Shown piece after piece: positions 1 through 10,106 of a stretch of DNA of 35,453 nt (its first letter is position 1; each line of letters begins with the position of its first letter). The DNA comes from an uncultured bacterium (GTDB lineage Bacteria > Vulcanimicrobiota > Xenobia > Xenobiales > Xenobiaceae), in assembly GCA_900313515.1 (NCBI GenBank), contig OMRK01000018.1, forward strand, positions 1 to 35,453. The letters are read 5' to 3'. Made by a program: the position numbers and the translations under genes. Under the pieces are notes generated by a model. The model worked only from the letters and a program-made list of their open reading frames with translations, searched no databases and was not told where the DNA came from.

Positions 1-3000
1 CTTCGCCAAAATCGGGTGAAAAATTTAAGCTGCCCTGCGAGGATAAGACCAGAGGTTCCTTATCCACCCTTACTCCCAAAAGCTCATTTTTACGGTTAAG
101 CGCTAAGAGGGGAATGTAGGGCCCTCGATCTTTGTTGTCTTTAGTCTTATGTCTTTGACTATGAGATTTTTTTTCACTTGAGTCTGGCTGGGAATCGGCC
201 TCTATTTTGGCCACTGCTTCGGGGTCGGGTTCCAGGTCATTTAAAGTTCCTTTAGCCTTTTTAGCTTCGTAAAGGAGGTTCGTTCTGGAGGCCAGGTTTT
301 GAGACAGCAAGGCCTTATCAAAGTAGCGGTAAATACTTAGCTTGGCTGATTCGGGAGGAATATCTAAATAAACGCGGCCATTGCGGTAGCTAAGGGAAAC
401 GCCTTTGGCGCTGTCTGGGCGCAGGCCGGCTTCTCCGCAATCTTCTATGGTGCCGATTCTAAAATCGGGGAAAGCTAAACTAGCCGGGGTGGAATTCCAG
501 ACAACATCTTTCCCTTCGAAGGCAAAAAGAAGTTGGATAGCTTTAAAATTGGGATCTTCAGTCTCCAGATGTAAGGCCATATCCGCATGGCCCTGTAAAT
601 AGGCAAAGACTGTTTTAAACGCAGTCAGATCGGCGAAGGGCATATCGCGAGCGAAGAGATCGAGCTGCCAGTTCTTGTCGGCTTTGCGTCGACCGCTTCC
701 CTGCAACAAAAGGCCACCTAGAGCCATTTGCACGTCGGAAAAGATCAACTGCCCATTGTCTCGGTCCACACTAGCTTTCAAGGAATCGATGGGAATAAAG
801 GTATTGGCTACTATCACACCACCGTTGTGCATGGACATGGTTCCATCCAGATCCCAAGAATGCATCAGATCTTTGTTGGAGTCCAGGGAAATTTGCAGTT
901 TATCGGTGGACAACCAGCCGTTGAAGATTTGGTTATGTTGAGCTAGGTTGGGAACAAAAGCTACAGCCTGATCTGTACTCCAGTTGTTTACGCTGACTGT
1001 AAGAGATGTCTCGCCGTTGTCAATTACACCGGAGGCTTCCAGCAGTCCCTGATCTAAAATATTGTTTGCATGAGAGTATAAGGTGAGGTCTCGGCCATTG
1101 GGCAAGCGTTCGTCGTTGGGGTGGCTGGAAACGAGCAGTTCGTCGATTTTTATGGCTCCCAGAGCAGGCTTACTAGGATTTTTGGGATCGTTACCTACTG
1201 TTGAAGACAAAGCTGCGACTGCGGAAAAACTGCGCCTATGCTGCTTAGAGCCGGCTACAAATTGGGGAACTTCCACCCAGGAACCTGGCAATACCTCGGG
1301 CAAACCGTGACGGGAAGCAACTTTAGCGTAAGCGTTAGCGTGCCCAGAGGTTATGCTGGCCGAATCCAGCAGCTTGGCGGCAATGGGAAGCCATTGCTGT
1401 CCATGTAGCCATTGAATATCGATGTCTTGGGCAGATGCTGTAAGCTGATAGCTTAAAGGAGCGCCCAGGGTGATGCTGCCGTCTAGCTTGATTAAACCTA
1501 CCTTAGGAGCCCAAGAGTAGAGTTGGCCGTTTTGGCGCAAGGGTCGGGCCATTTCTGGGCCTAAGAATGGGTAAACGCCAGCGCTTTCCAGCCGAGGCAG
1601 ATCTTTCCAGCCAGGGTGCGGCAGATAATTCCAGGCGATCAGATTGTCGTTTAAATCGATTACTTTGTTGTGAACCCTGCCAGTTCCGGACACCCATAAG
1701 AAATTCTGCTTGGTTAGAGCGATGGGGGAACCTTCCAAGGTAGCCATGTAAGCAAGATTGAAATCGTTGGCACTTCCCCAGATTCCGAAGCGTCCAGTCA
1801 CTCGGCCATCAAGGCAGAGATCACTGGTCAATTTACGGCCATCCAAGGCTAAATTTGAGGCCCAGCCAACAAAACCTAAACCACGGCGTCCCGCAAAACC
1901 ATCGGCAGCCGCTGCGTAATACCCTGGCTCTACATATGGAATAATTTGTGGAGGCGATACAAAATAAGCCGAAGTGGTCGGGAAAGGAGAAGAGGGAGCG
2001 ACAGCCTCACTGGTGGAAGCTGCAGTTTTTGTAGCTTCCACGTTAAGAGAGGTCAGAAGAGGAATGTCAACTAAATTTGGCAGGGGAATAGAGACACCGG
2101 CCAGGCTGGATTGGGTTGCTTGGTTAAGTGTTGGAAGATCCCTTGAAAGATTTTCAGACTTAGCGGGCTCTCTGAGGCTTACATAGGGTGAGGCAGAAGC
2201 AATCTCAGCCGTGTTCGCCAAGGCCAGGGGAGTTGGAGTGGGCTCAGGAACACCGGGATCGGTGTATTGAGGAAGCTGGACCTTGGAGTCGTGGAAGGCC
2301 AATTCGGTTGCAGGGGATTGCTCTTTCTGGGTGGGTGAGCCAGCTTCAGCAGCATTTAAGGTGGCGACTGGGGCGCTAGCAATGCCGGAGGCTGCAGTAG
2401 CCGAAGATGGGCTACTTGTGGTACTACTTTCGAGATAGCAGCGGAGCCAGTTGTCGGCCTGTCCTAGGCGGGCGGTTGTCCAATGGGCACCCAAATCACC
2501 AACACCGTCGAGTTTTAAAGGGATATCGTACCTTAAGAGCCCGGCAAAAGGTGCTACAGACACGTTCCGGGCGGATAAGCTCACATCACCGCCGCCCTGC
2601 AAGTTCAGCCAGCCGCTAGCTTCCACCTGGCCTCCGGCGGCGTAACCTTGCATTTGGGGAAAATAGATGCTCATATTGCTGAAACCGACCGCACCGTGCA
2701 GGCCGCTTACATCTAAACTGCCCAGATGTAGGTTTGTATTGTTGCTTAAACCCCATACACTTAAGCTATTTAAATCTAGAGGAGATCCGACCACTCCAGC
2801 CAAGCCGCTGACGTTTCCGGTTAAAGTACCAACGGTGGGAACGTTTATGGGAGGGAGGGCCATGTTGTCGGCTTGAGCCCAAGCGTAAAGGAAAGGATCG
2901 CGGAAATTGTAGCTGGCATAAGGAATGCTGGCTCGGCCGAAACCCGTGGAGGCCTGAACATTATTTAGGCTGACAGTGTCTCCTGTCAAGACGAAGCGGG

Positions 3001-4555
3001 CCGAAGCTTCCTGTAGCATGGAAGCGCTTCCGGTAAAGCCGCCCACACCCGAGCTTTGGCCGTAAATGAACGGCTCCTCCGGGGTTCCGGCCATCGATAT
3101 CTTGAAATTGTCGATACGGCCGCCCACAGGACTTAAGCCGGCCAAAGAGAGGCCCTGGCCGCTAAGATTGAACACAATTTTTGGCTGGCTTCCCTCCAGG
3201 AGTACGTAACCGTCGCCTTGTACTTGACCACCGGCGGCCTGGGCGGTGAGCTTTTCCAGGGTTAGGAGCTTATCTTTCCAGCTTAAATCAATGTTGATAT
3301 TGTTTAGGTCCTGATTCTGCTGGGGCAGGCTGAGTTTTTTGGAATGGATATGCCCCTTCGCCTCTGGATTGCCCAACGGGCCCTCCACACTCAGATCTGT
3401 GCTTAACGTACCCTCCACGGGTATTTTCAAATTTAGGACTTGAGCTAACTCGTTGAGTCGAAGACTAGGAACATTGGCGGTGAGCTGCATTCGCCCCTGC
3501 CAATTCGAGGCAGCTTTGCTGTTGTTTCCGTTGCCGGGACTCCAGATGTAAATTTTTCCATGTGCTGAGGCCCGAGTGTTAGCCAGCGAGGCTTGAGCTT
3601 GCTTAACGATTGCCAAACCTGGGCATATCTCTATATCGGCTCCGATCTGCTCTACTGGTTTAACTAGCTTGGGGAGCATAATGGAGCCATTTTTAAGCTT
3701 TACCGTGCCGCCATAGGTGATCTTTTGGGCAATTTCCGACCATTTGGTGGCCTTGCATTCGGCCCAAAGTTGGCTTTCCAGGGAGGCTGCCAAAATTTTC
3801 AGATCTTTAGGTAAAGTGAAATAATCGCTGGTTCTGGCCAAGTCAATTTTTGATAGGCTAAGATTCGCCGAAAAATCTGGCGCTTGATCCAGTTTGATTT
3901 TACCGTTCAGCTTGATCAGACCCAGCTCGGGGGCAAAGGAATTAACCTTCTGGACGGGCACAAAACTCAAGCTGAAAGAAGCCTTTTGATCGGGCTTGGC
4001 TACAGCGGAAAGGCTGAGTTGCTCAATTTGGGCGCAGAGATCATTGTGGCTGTAATCTCTAAAAAAGGCTTCACCCTTATCCAGGGTGATTTTACCCTCG
4101 TAACGGGAAAAGTAATCTTCCCAGGGCCAGCGCGGCTTATCTTTTTGGGGATCAGTAGATTTTAGTTTGGCAAAATTGAACTGGCCGTATTTATCCAGCT
4201 CAGGCCAGGCCTGCAGACCGGTGAGTGCGAGATCGCCTGGAAGAGCCATGTAATCGGCTCGCTTTAGGGCTCTGAACCAATGCAGATCCAGACGGGCTGC
4301 TTCCAGATGAAGCAGTGGCTCGCCTGAATCCAATTTCAAAGAGATATTATCGAGTTTAATTGTGCGCCAATCGAAATGTACCTCGGCAACTTCAACGTTA
4401 CCTGTAAAGGTCTTGTTCAACTGCTCCAGACCATACTGAGCAAGAGAGTTGGCGTGGGTGGGCAGGCCTTTCCAAACCACAAAGACACCCGCCAGCAACA
4501 CGGCCAAGGCTGCTGCGAGCCCTATCAACAGAAGCTTTAAGAGTTTGGAGGCCAT
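1..4555 (-). CDS. AsmA/TamB-like giant envelope protein, C-terminus cut by window edge
   Basis: An open frame of 1518 codons begins with ATG at 4555 and runs off the left edge without a stop. Residues about 5-29 form one hydrophobic N-terminal segment, then comes a very long protein of repeated short beta-strands (patterns such as 'L.L.NG.I.L' and 'G.VQGDGYV.L.G'), typical of AsmA/TamB/YhdP proteins that bridge inner and outer membrane and help lipid transport or outer-membrane assembly. Residues about 705-870 are a Ser/Ala/Pro/Thr-rich stretch that breaks the beta pattern. The family assignment rests on overall architecture; I cannot say which subfamily, because the diagnostic C-terminal domain is missing. 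The start lies 9 bases after the mreB-like stop, so it is the last visible gene of the atp-murA-mreB run. It implies an outer membrane. Confidence 0.72.
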   Translation of the reverse strand, partial: MASKLLKLLLIGLAAALAVLLAGVFVVWKGLPTHANSLAQYGLEQLNKTFTGNVEVAEVHFDWRTIKLDNISLKLDSGEPLLHLEAARLDLHWFRALKRADYMALPGDLALTGLQAWPELDKYGQFNFAKLKSTDPQKDKPRWPWEDYFSRYEGKITLDKGEAFFRDYSHNDLCAQIEQLSLSAVAKPDQKASFSLSFVPVQKVNSFAPELGLIKLNGKIKLDQAPDFSANLSLSKIDLARTSDYFTLPKDLKILAASLESQLWAECKATKWSEIAQKITYGGTVKLKNGSIMLPKLVKPVEQIGADIEICPGLAIVKQAQASLANTRASAHGKIYIWSPGNGNNSKAASNWQGRMQLTANVPSLRLNELAQVLNLKIPVEGTLSTDLSVEGPLGNPEAKGHIHSKKLSLPQQNQDLNNINIDLSWKDKLLTLEKLTAQAAGGQVQGDGYVLLEGSQPKIVFNLSGQGLSLAGLSPVGGRIDNFKISMAGTPEEPFIYGQSSGVGGFTGSASMLQEASARFVLTGDTVSLNNVQASTGFGRASIPYASYNFRDPFLYAWAQADNMALPPINVPTVGTLTGNVSGLAGVVGSPLDLNSLSVWGLSNNTNLHLGSLDVSGLHGAVGFSNMSIYFPQMQGYAAGGQVEASGWLNLQGGGDVSLSARNVSVAPFAGLLRYDIPLKLDGVGDLGAHWTTARLGQADNWLRCYLESSTTSSPSSATAASGIASAPVATLNAAEAGSPTQKEQSPATELAFHDSKVQLPQYTDPGVPEPTPTPLALANTAEIASASPYVSLREPAKSENLSRDLPTLNQATQSSLAGVSIPLPNLVDIPLLTSLNVEATKTAASTSEAVAPSSPFPTTSAYFVSPPQIIPYVEPGYYAAAADGFAGRRGLGFVGWASNLALDGRKLTSDLCLDGRVTGRFGIWGSANDFNLAYMATLEGSPIALTKQNFLWVSGTGRVHNKVIDLNDNLIAWNYLPHPGWKDLPRLESAGVYPFLGPEMARPLRQNGQLYSWAPKVGLIKLDGSITLGAPLSYQLTASAQDIDIQWLHGQQWLPIAAKLLDSASITSGHANAYAKVASRHGLPEVLPGSWVEVPQFVAGSKQHRRSFSAVAALSSTVGNDPKNPSKPALGAIKIDELLVSSHPNDERLPNGRDLTLYSHANNILDQGLLEASGVIDNGETSLTVSVNNWSTDQAVAFVPNLAQHNQIFNGWLSTDKLQISLDSNKDLMHSWDLDGTMSMHNGGVIVANTFIPIDSLKASVDRDNGQLIFSDVQMALGGLLLQGSGRRKADKNWQLDLFARDMPFADLTAFKTVFAYLQGHADMALHLETEDPNFKAIQLLFAFEGKDVVWNSTPASLAFPDFRIGTIEDCGEAGLRPDSAKGVSLSYRNGRVYLDIPPESAKLSIYRYFDKALLSQNLASRTNLLYEAKKAKGTLNDLEPDPEAVAKIEADSQPDSSEKKSHSQRHKTKDNKDRGPYIPLLALNRKNELLGVRVDKEPLVLSSQGSLNFSPDFGE

Positions 4556-4564
4556 AGCGCGATC

Positions 4565-5551
4565 TTAGAATATTTTTCCTGCTTTTTCAAACTGAGAGGG
4601 GGAAGCCATAGAACAGCCCTGCACAGCACAGTACTGCGGTTGCTCCGCTATGCGTACCGGTATGGAAAAATGGTCCTTTAGGAACTGACCAAGGCCCAGC
4701 ATACCGGTGCTGCCACCCGCCAAAAGAATGCCATTATCAACCAGATCAGCGGAAAGCTCGCAAGGAGTCTCCAGCATTACGTCTTGAATTGCCCTGGCTA
4801 GATCATTCAGGGGACGGCTCAGGGCAGGAGTTACTACTGCTGACGAAATCAACCGCTCGCAAGGCTGGCCACTGACTAGGTCAAACCCGTTTATCTTCAT
4901 CTCCTTTGGAGCTTCCAAAGGTACCGCCGTTGCTACTGATCGCTTAAGTTCCTCAAGAGTGGTGCTGGAGACCGCCATATTGTACTGTCGCCGCAACACC
5001 CTGGCTATTTCTCGCGAAAAATCGTTGCCTGCCGTTAGAGTGGTTCCGGAAACAATAATCTCCTCTTGACTTAGCACAGCGATGTCGGTTTTGCCAGCAC
5101 CTATATCCACTACCATGATTCCGCCCGGCAAACTCATGTCCACTTTTGCGCCAATCGCTATAGCCAAAGGGGCTTTGATGAATTCACAGCTGGTTAACCC
5201 CAGACTGCTAAGTAGCTGTGACCAGCAGACTTTGTCGGCGGAAGTCAAACAGGAAGGAACTACCACTTTAGCTTTGAGCTTGCGCAATCCACGTAGCTGA
5301 CGCAGGTAAAAGCGCAAAAGGGCCTCAGTGAGTGCGAACTCTCTAACTCGGCCATTCCCGACTGGATACGTAGAGGTAATGCCCTGCAGGGGTTTGCCCA
5401 AGAGCTCCATGGCCTTGTTCCCCACAGACTTGATGGCGCCGGAGTTGCAGTCGAAGGCCACCAAAGAAGGCTCATCAACCACCGTCTTACCATCGATATT
5501 TAGCCGGATATTCGCACTGCCTAAATCGATATTGACGTTTCGTGAAAACAA
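4565..5551 (-). CDS. Divergent MreB/Mbl-like actin homologue
   Basis: A 328-residue protein with the actin-fold layout of MreB: phosphate-1 loop at 9-21 (DLGSAN), 'VDEPSLVAF' near 25-33, phosphate-2 loop at 147-161 (VVDIGAGKTD) and an adenosine loop near 'LLAGGSTGML'. MreB-family filaments guide lateral wall synthesis under the inner membrane. Several catalytic positions differ from classical MreB: the usual IEEP motif reads IKAP (K126 where a glutamate is expected), and the GGGTTE loop reads GAGKTD. The start is TTG at 5551, chosen because GAGGGG lies 9 bases upstream and because the first phosphate loop follows at once; no ATG fits. It sits 25 bases after murA. In Bacillus the mbl gene lies a few sporulation genes beyond murA, so this may be the Mbl orthologue. 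Polymerisation is not assured given the changed residues. Confidence 0.85.
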   Translation of the reverse strand: MFSRNVNIDLGSANIRLNIDGKTVVDEPSLVAFDCNSGAIKSVGNKAMELLGKPLQGITSTYPVGNGRVREFALTEALLRFYLRQLRGLRKLKAKVVVPSCLTSADKVCWSQLLSSLGLTSCEFIKAPLAIAIGAKVDMSLPGGIMVVDIGAGKTDIAVLSQEEIIVSGTTLTAGNDFSREIARVLRRQYNMAVSSTTLEELKRSVATAVPLEAPKEMKINGFDLVSGQPCERLISSAVVTPALSRPLNDLARAIQDVMLETPCELSADLVDNGILLAGGSTGMLGLGQFLKDHFSIPVRIAEQPQYCAVQGCSMASPSQFEKAGKIF

Positions 5552-5576
5552 GCTGACAAGCCCCTCGAGACTGAAT

Positions 5577-6872
5577 TTATTGGAAAGGAACCTGATCTAG
5601 TTCTTTTAAAGGTTCTTCAACCCTTTCAATTTTCGCGCCTAAAGATCTGAGGTTTTGTTCAAGTTTCTGGTAGCCGCGATCTATATATTTGACTCCACGG
5701 ATGATGGTCTCGCCCTGAGCTGCTAATCCAGCCATGACCAAAGCACCGCCGGCTCGGATATCGGGAGCATCAACCGGTGCCCCTACCAGTTGCTCCACGC
5801 CGCGGATGCGTACATACTTGCCGGAAGCCAACAGATCGGCCCCAAGGCGCACCAGTTCCATTACATACATGAAACGGCTGTCGAATATAGTCTCAGCCAA
5901 GGCGCTGACCCCATTGGCTATAGAAAGCAAGGCTACTATCTGCGGGTGCAGATCGGTGGGGAAGCCTGGATAAGGAGAGGTAGCTATCTCGAGAGGCAAG
6001 ATGGGGCGGCGGCCCTTCACGCGCACGTAGTGCTCGCCAACGATAACCTCCTGCCCGGCTTTTTCCAACTGAGCCAGGAAGGCTGCGCTGTACTCGGCTT
6101 CAAACTTATCGATAGTGAGATCGCCCTGAGTCATTGCCGCCCCAATCAGGTAGGTGCAGCCTTCGATGCGATCAGCTATAATGGAATGCTTTGCACCGTG
6201 CAGCTTCTCCACACCCTCTATTCTCAGAGTTTGTGAGCCGACGCCAGAAATTTTGGCTCCCATCTTGATGAGGAAATTGGCCAGATCGGAAATCTCCGGC
6301 TCTCGGGCACAACCTTCTAAAATGGTAGTTCCCTCTGCCATGGTGGCTGCCATCATGGCATTTTTTGTGGCTCCTACGCTCACCGCTGGGAAAATGATAT
6401 GTGCACCCTTGAGCCGCTTGGCCTGGGCCTTTACGAAGCCACCTTCAACCTTGACCTCTGCACCAAGTTTACGGAAGGCTTCTATATGGTAGTTGACCGG
6501 GCGGGGCCCAAGACGGCAACCGCCGGGCATGCTGACCTCGCCATGGCCGCAACGGGCCAGGAGTGGGCCCATTACATCGAAGGAAGCGTTCATACGGCGA
6601 ACCAGATCCTCTGGCGCTCTGGTGGTTGTCAGCTCTGAGGAATCTAAAAGCATGTGACCGGCTTGGGCATCAAATTCGACCTTAACGCCAATCTTATCCA
6701 GTATCGAAGCCATCACCCGGACATCGGAAATGTTGGGCACACGCTCCAGTTCCACTTGGCCTTGAGCTAGAATGGACGCTGCCATAATCGGCAGACAGGC
6801 ATTCTTGGCGCCGCTAGCCTCTAAAGTGCCCTTCAATGGAGTACCGCCTTCAATGATCAGCCTACTACCCAT
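5577..6872 (-). CDS. murA: UDP-N-acetylglucosamine 1-carboxyvinyltransferase
   Basis: A 431-residue protein, the normal length for MurA, which transfers enolpyruvate from PEP to UDP-GlcNAc in the first committed step of peptidoglycan precursor synthesis in the cytoplasm. Catalytic residues are in place: K23 in SGAKNA, C119 in MPGGCRLGPRP (the cysteine attacked by fosfomycin) and D307 in YPGFPTD. The cysteine predicts a fosfomycin-sensitive type, unlike the Asp variants of mycobacteria. It begins with ATG 6 bases past the atpC stop, with only a weak AGG upstream, so it is probably translated in coupling with atpC. The atpC-murA order is shared with Bacillus and other Firmicutes. Confidence 0.97.
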   Translation of the reverse strand: MGSRLIIEGGTPLKGTLEASGAKNACLPIMAASILAQGQVELERVPNISDVRVMASILDKIGVKVEFDAQAGHMLLDSSELTTTRAPEDLVRRMNASFDVMGPLLARCGHGEVSMPGGCRLGPRPVNYHIEAFRKLGAEVKVEGGFVKAQAKRLKGAHIIFPAVSVGATKNAMMAATMAEGTTILEGCAREPEISDLANFLIKMGAKISGVGSQTLRIEGVEKLHGAKHSIIADRIEGCTYLIGAAMTQGDLTIDKFEAEYSAAFLAQLEKAGQEVIVGEHYVRVKGRRPILPLEIATSPYPGFPTDLHPQIVALLSIANGVSALAETIFDSRFMYVMELVRLGADLLASGKYVRIRGVEQLVGAPVDAPDIRAGGALVMAGLAAQGETIIRGVKYIDRGYQKLEQNLRSLGAKIERVEEPLKELDQVPFQ

Positions 6873-6878
6873 TTTAAC

Positions 6879-7274
6879 CTAATTACCTGCCCTGAGTTTA
6901 AGTTTTGCTCTGTATAAAAGTTCAGCTTCACGTTCCTTTTTAGGATCGTTCGGATACTTTGGCGGAGGTTCCAGATCTTGGGGAAGATCCTCCGAGCCCC
7001 AGATTTCGCCAACCAAAATGCTTACGCAGTTATCTTTAACTTGCACAACACCAGGCAGGCAGGCAAACTCCTCCGGACCGTAAGAGGTCTTAAAACGAAT
7101 GATTCCCGGCACCAGCATGGCCAACAGAGGAGCGTGATCGGGCAGAATACACATCTCACCCATAGCACTGGGTACGATCACCTTGTCTACCTCGATGATG
7201 GCGCCCTCTTTATCCCCTTCGGGGAATTTATAATTGGGAGTAATGATCTCCAGACGGAGCATTTGTTTGCTCAA
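6879..7274 (-). CDS. atpC: F-type ATP synthase epsilon subunit
   Basis: A 131-residue epsilon subunit of the F1 central stalk. The N-terminal beta-sandwich is clear (GEMCILPDHAPLLAML, then 'PGVVQVKDNCVSILV'). The C-terminal helical part, which in many species folds up to inhibit ATP hydrolysis, appears short: after a proline-rich stretch (LEPPPKYPNDP) there is one charged helix ending in AKLKLRAGN. The start is TTG at 7274, because GGAGG lies 7 bases before it; the next ATG (7262) would leave 19 bases. It follows atpD by 21 bases. Confidence 0.93.
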   Translation of the reverse strand: MSKQMLRLEIITPNYKFPEGDKEGAIIEVDKVIVPSAMGEMCILPDHAPLLAMLVPGIIRFKTSYGPEEFACLPGVVQVKDNCVSILVGEIWGSEDLPQDLEPPPKYPNDPKKEREAELLYRAKLKLRAGN

Positions 7275-7295
7275 AGCTATTTCCTCCCTCCCAAT

Positions 7296-8947
<1,652 letters not shown>

Positions 8948-9979
8948 TTAGCCTTTCAAAGCTTCAGCGCCACTGGCTATCTCGATAATCTCTGTGGTGA
9001 TATTATTCTGACGCACCCGGTAATACTGCAGAGTGAGCTCAGAGGCTAATTTCTCGGCATTGTCAGTGGCATTAGTCATGGCCCTCAATCGGGAGCTGAC
9101 TTCAGCCTTCTTCGATTCTAACAACATTTGCATAACGACGACACGCAGATACATTGGAACGAGTTGTTCTAAAAACACCCCTAGATTCGGCTCGAAAATA
9201 TACCCATATGGATCGAGCTGCCCTTCATCCCCACCGCAGGAGTCTTCCTCGAGCAAACTGTTACTATAGTCCTGCTCTGTTTCATCCTGAGCCGAAGAAA
9301 GGGGAGTGTTAGCGGTCTGGGATGAGGCGACGTCAGAGTCGTCCTTAAAAGCTTGGGAATCGTTTGCGTTGGAAGAGCCGGATTCCGCGGAAGCTTCTAG
9401 GCTGGCCATGGGAAGAAGGCGTTCTTGGGTCGGTTCGCAAGTTAGGGCATTTACAGATTTTGTGTAAATGCACAAAACCTCGTCCACTTCGCCATTCAAA
9501 AACCACTTGCTAAACAGCTCAGCCAACTTATCGGCTAGATCCGAGGAAGGCTCCCACTTGAGGTAGGTTTCGTCTGGCTTGTAACCTTCGCGAACCAAGA
9601 ATCGGGCCGCCTTATTCCCTAAACAGACAAGCTTAGCAGGCCGCACGGGCAACTTTTTAAGGCTTTTTATGGTAGCTTTGGCCAAATTGGAATTGTAGCC
9701 TCCGCACAGACCATTGTCTGAACCTACCACAATCACAGCTGTCTTTTTGACCGGACGTGCCTGCAGAAGGGGGTGATTAAGTTTGTTTCCGAGCGGTTTG
9801 GCCGCTTCGATCAGAATATCGATAATCTCCCGCAGCTTTTTTGTGTAGGGCCGGCCATCTTCGGTCTTGGCTTCAACCTTGCGGATCTGGGAACTGGCCA
9901 CCATCTTCATAGCATTGGTAATTTGGCCAATGCTTTTAACAGAACGAATGCGCTGCTTTAACTCTCTATCACTAGCCAT
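8948..9979 (-). CDS. atpG: F-type ATP synthase gamma subunit with acidic insertion
   Basis: A 343-residue rotor subunit; the usual length is about 285-295. The N-terminal helix that turns inside F1 (RELKQRIRSVKSIGQITNAMKMVA) and the C-terminal helix (MTNATDNAEKLASELTLQYYRVRQNNITTEIIEI) are well conserved, as is GSDNGLCGGYN near residue 86. The extra length is one block at about 192-255, rich in Ser, Asp, Glu, Ala and Gln, between 'QERLLPM' and 'YGYIFEPN', where E. coli has only about a dozen residues. Cyanobacterial and chloroplast gamma subunits also carry a regulatory insertion in this general domain, but this one has no obvious similarity; it contains a single cysteine (C248), so a thiol switch within the block itself is not suggested. 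ATG at 9979 has only a weak GGTG upstream. A 127-base gap without recognisable features separates it from atpA. Confidence 0.95.
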   Translation of the reverse strand: MASDRELKQRIRSVKSIGQITNAMKMVASSQIRKVEAKTEDGRPYTKKLREIIDILIEAAKPLGNKLNHPLLQARPVKKTAVIVVGSDNGLCGGYNSNLAKATIKSLKKLPVRPAKLVCLGNKAARFLVREGYKPDETYLKWEPSSDLADKLAELFSKWFLNGEVDEVLCIYTKSVNALTCEPTQERLLPMASLEASAESGSSNANDSQAFKDDSDVASSQTANTPLSSAQDETEQDYSNSLLEEDSCGGDEGQLDPYGYIFEPNLGVFLEQLVPMYLRVVVMQMLLESKKAEVSSRLRAMTNATDNAEKLASELTLQYYRVRQNNITTEIIEIASGAEALKG

Positions 9980-10106
9980 ATTTGCACCACGTAAACATCC
10001 CCTGATTCGAACAACTCATCTACCCACCTAAATGCGGCAGAAATGCTACTTAGCAGATCAACGCAGGCTTTACTCTCACACCTATGCAGGCGTATGAAGC
10101 TTGCCC

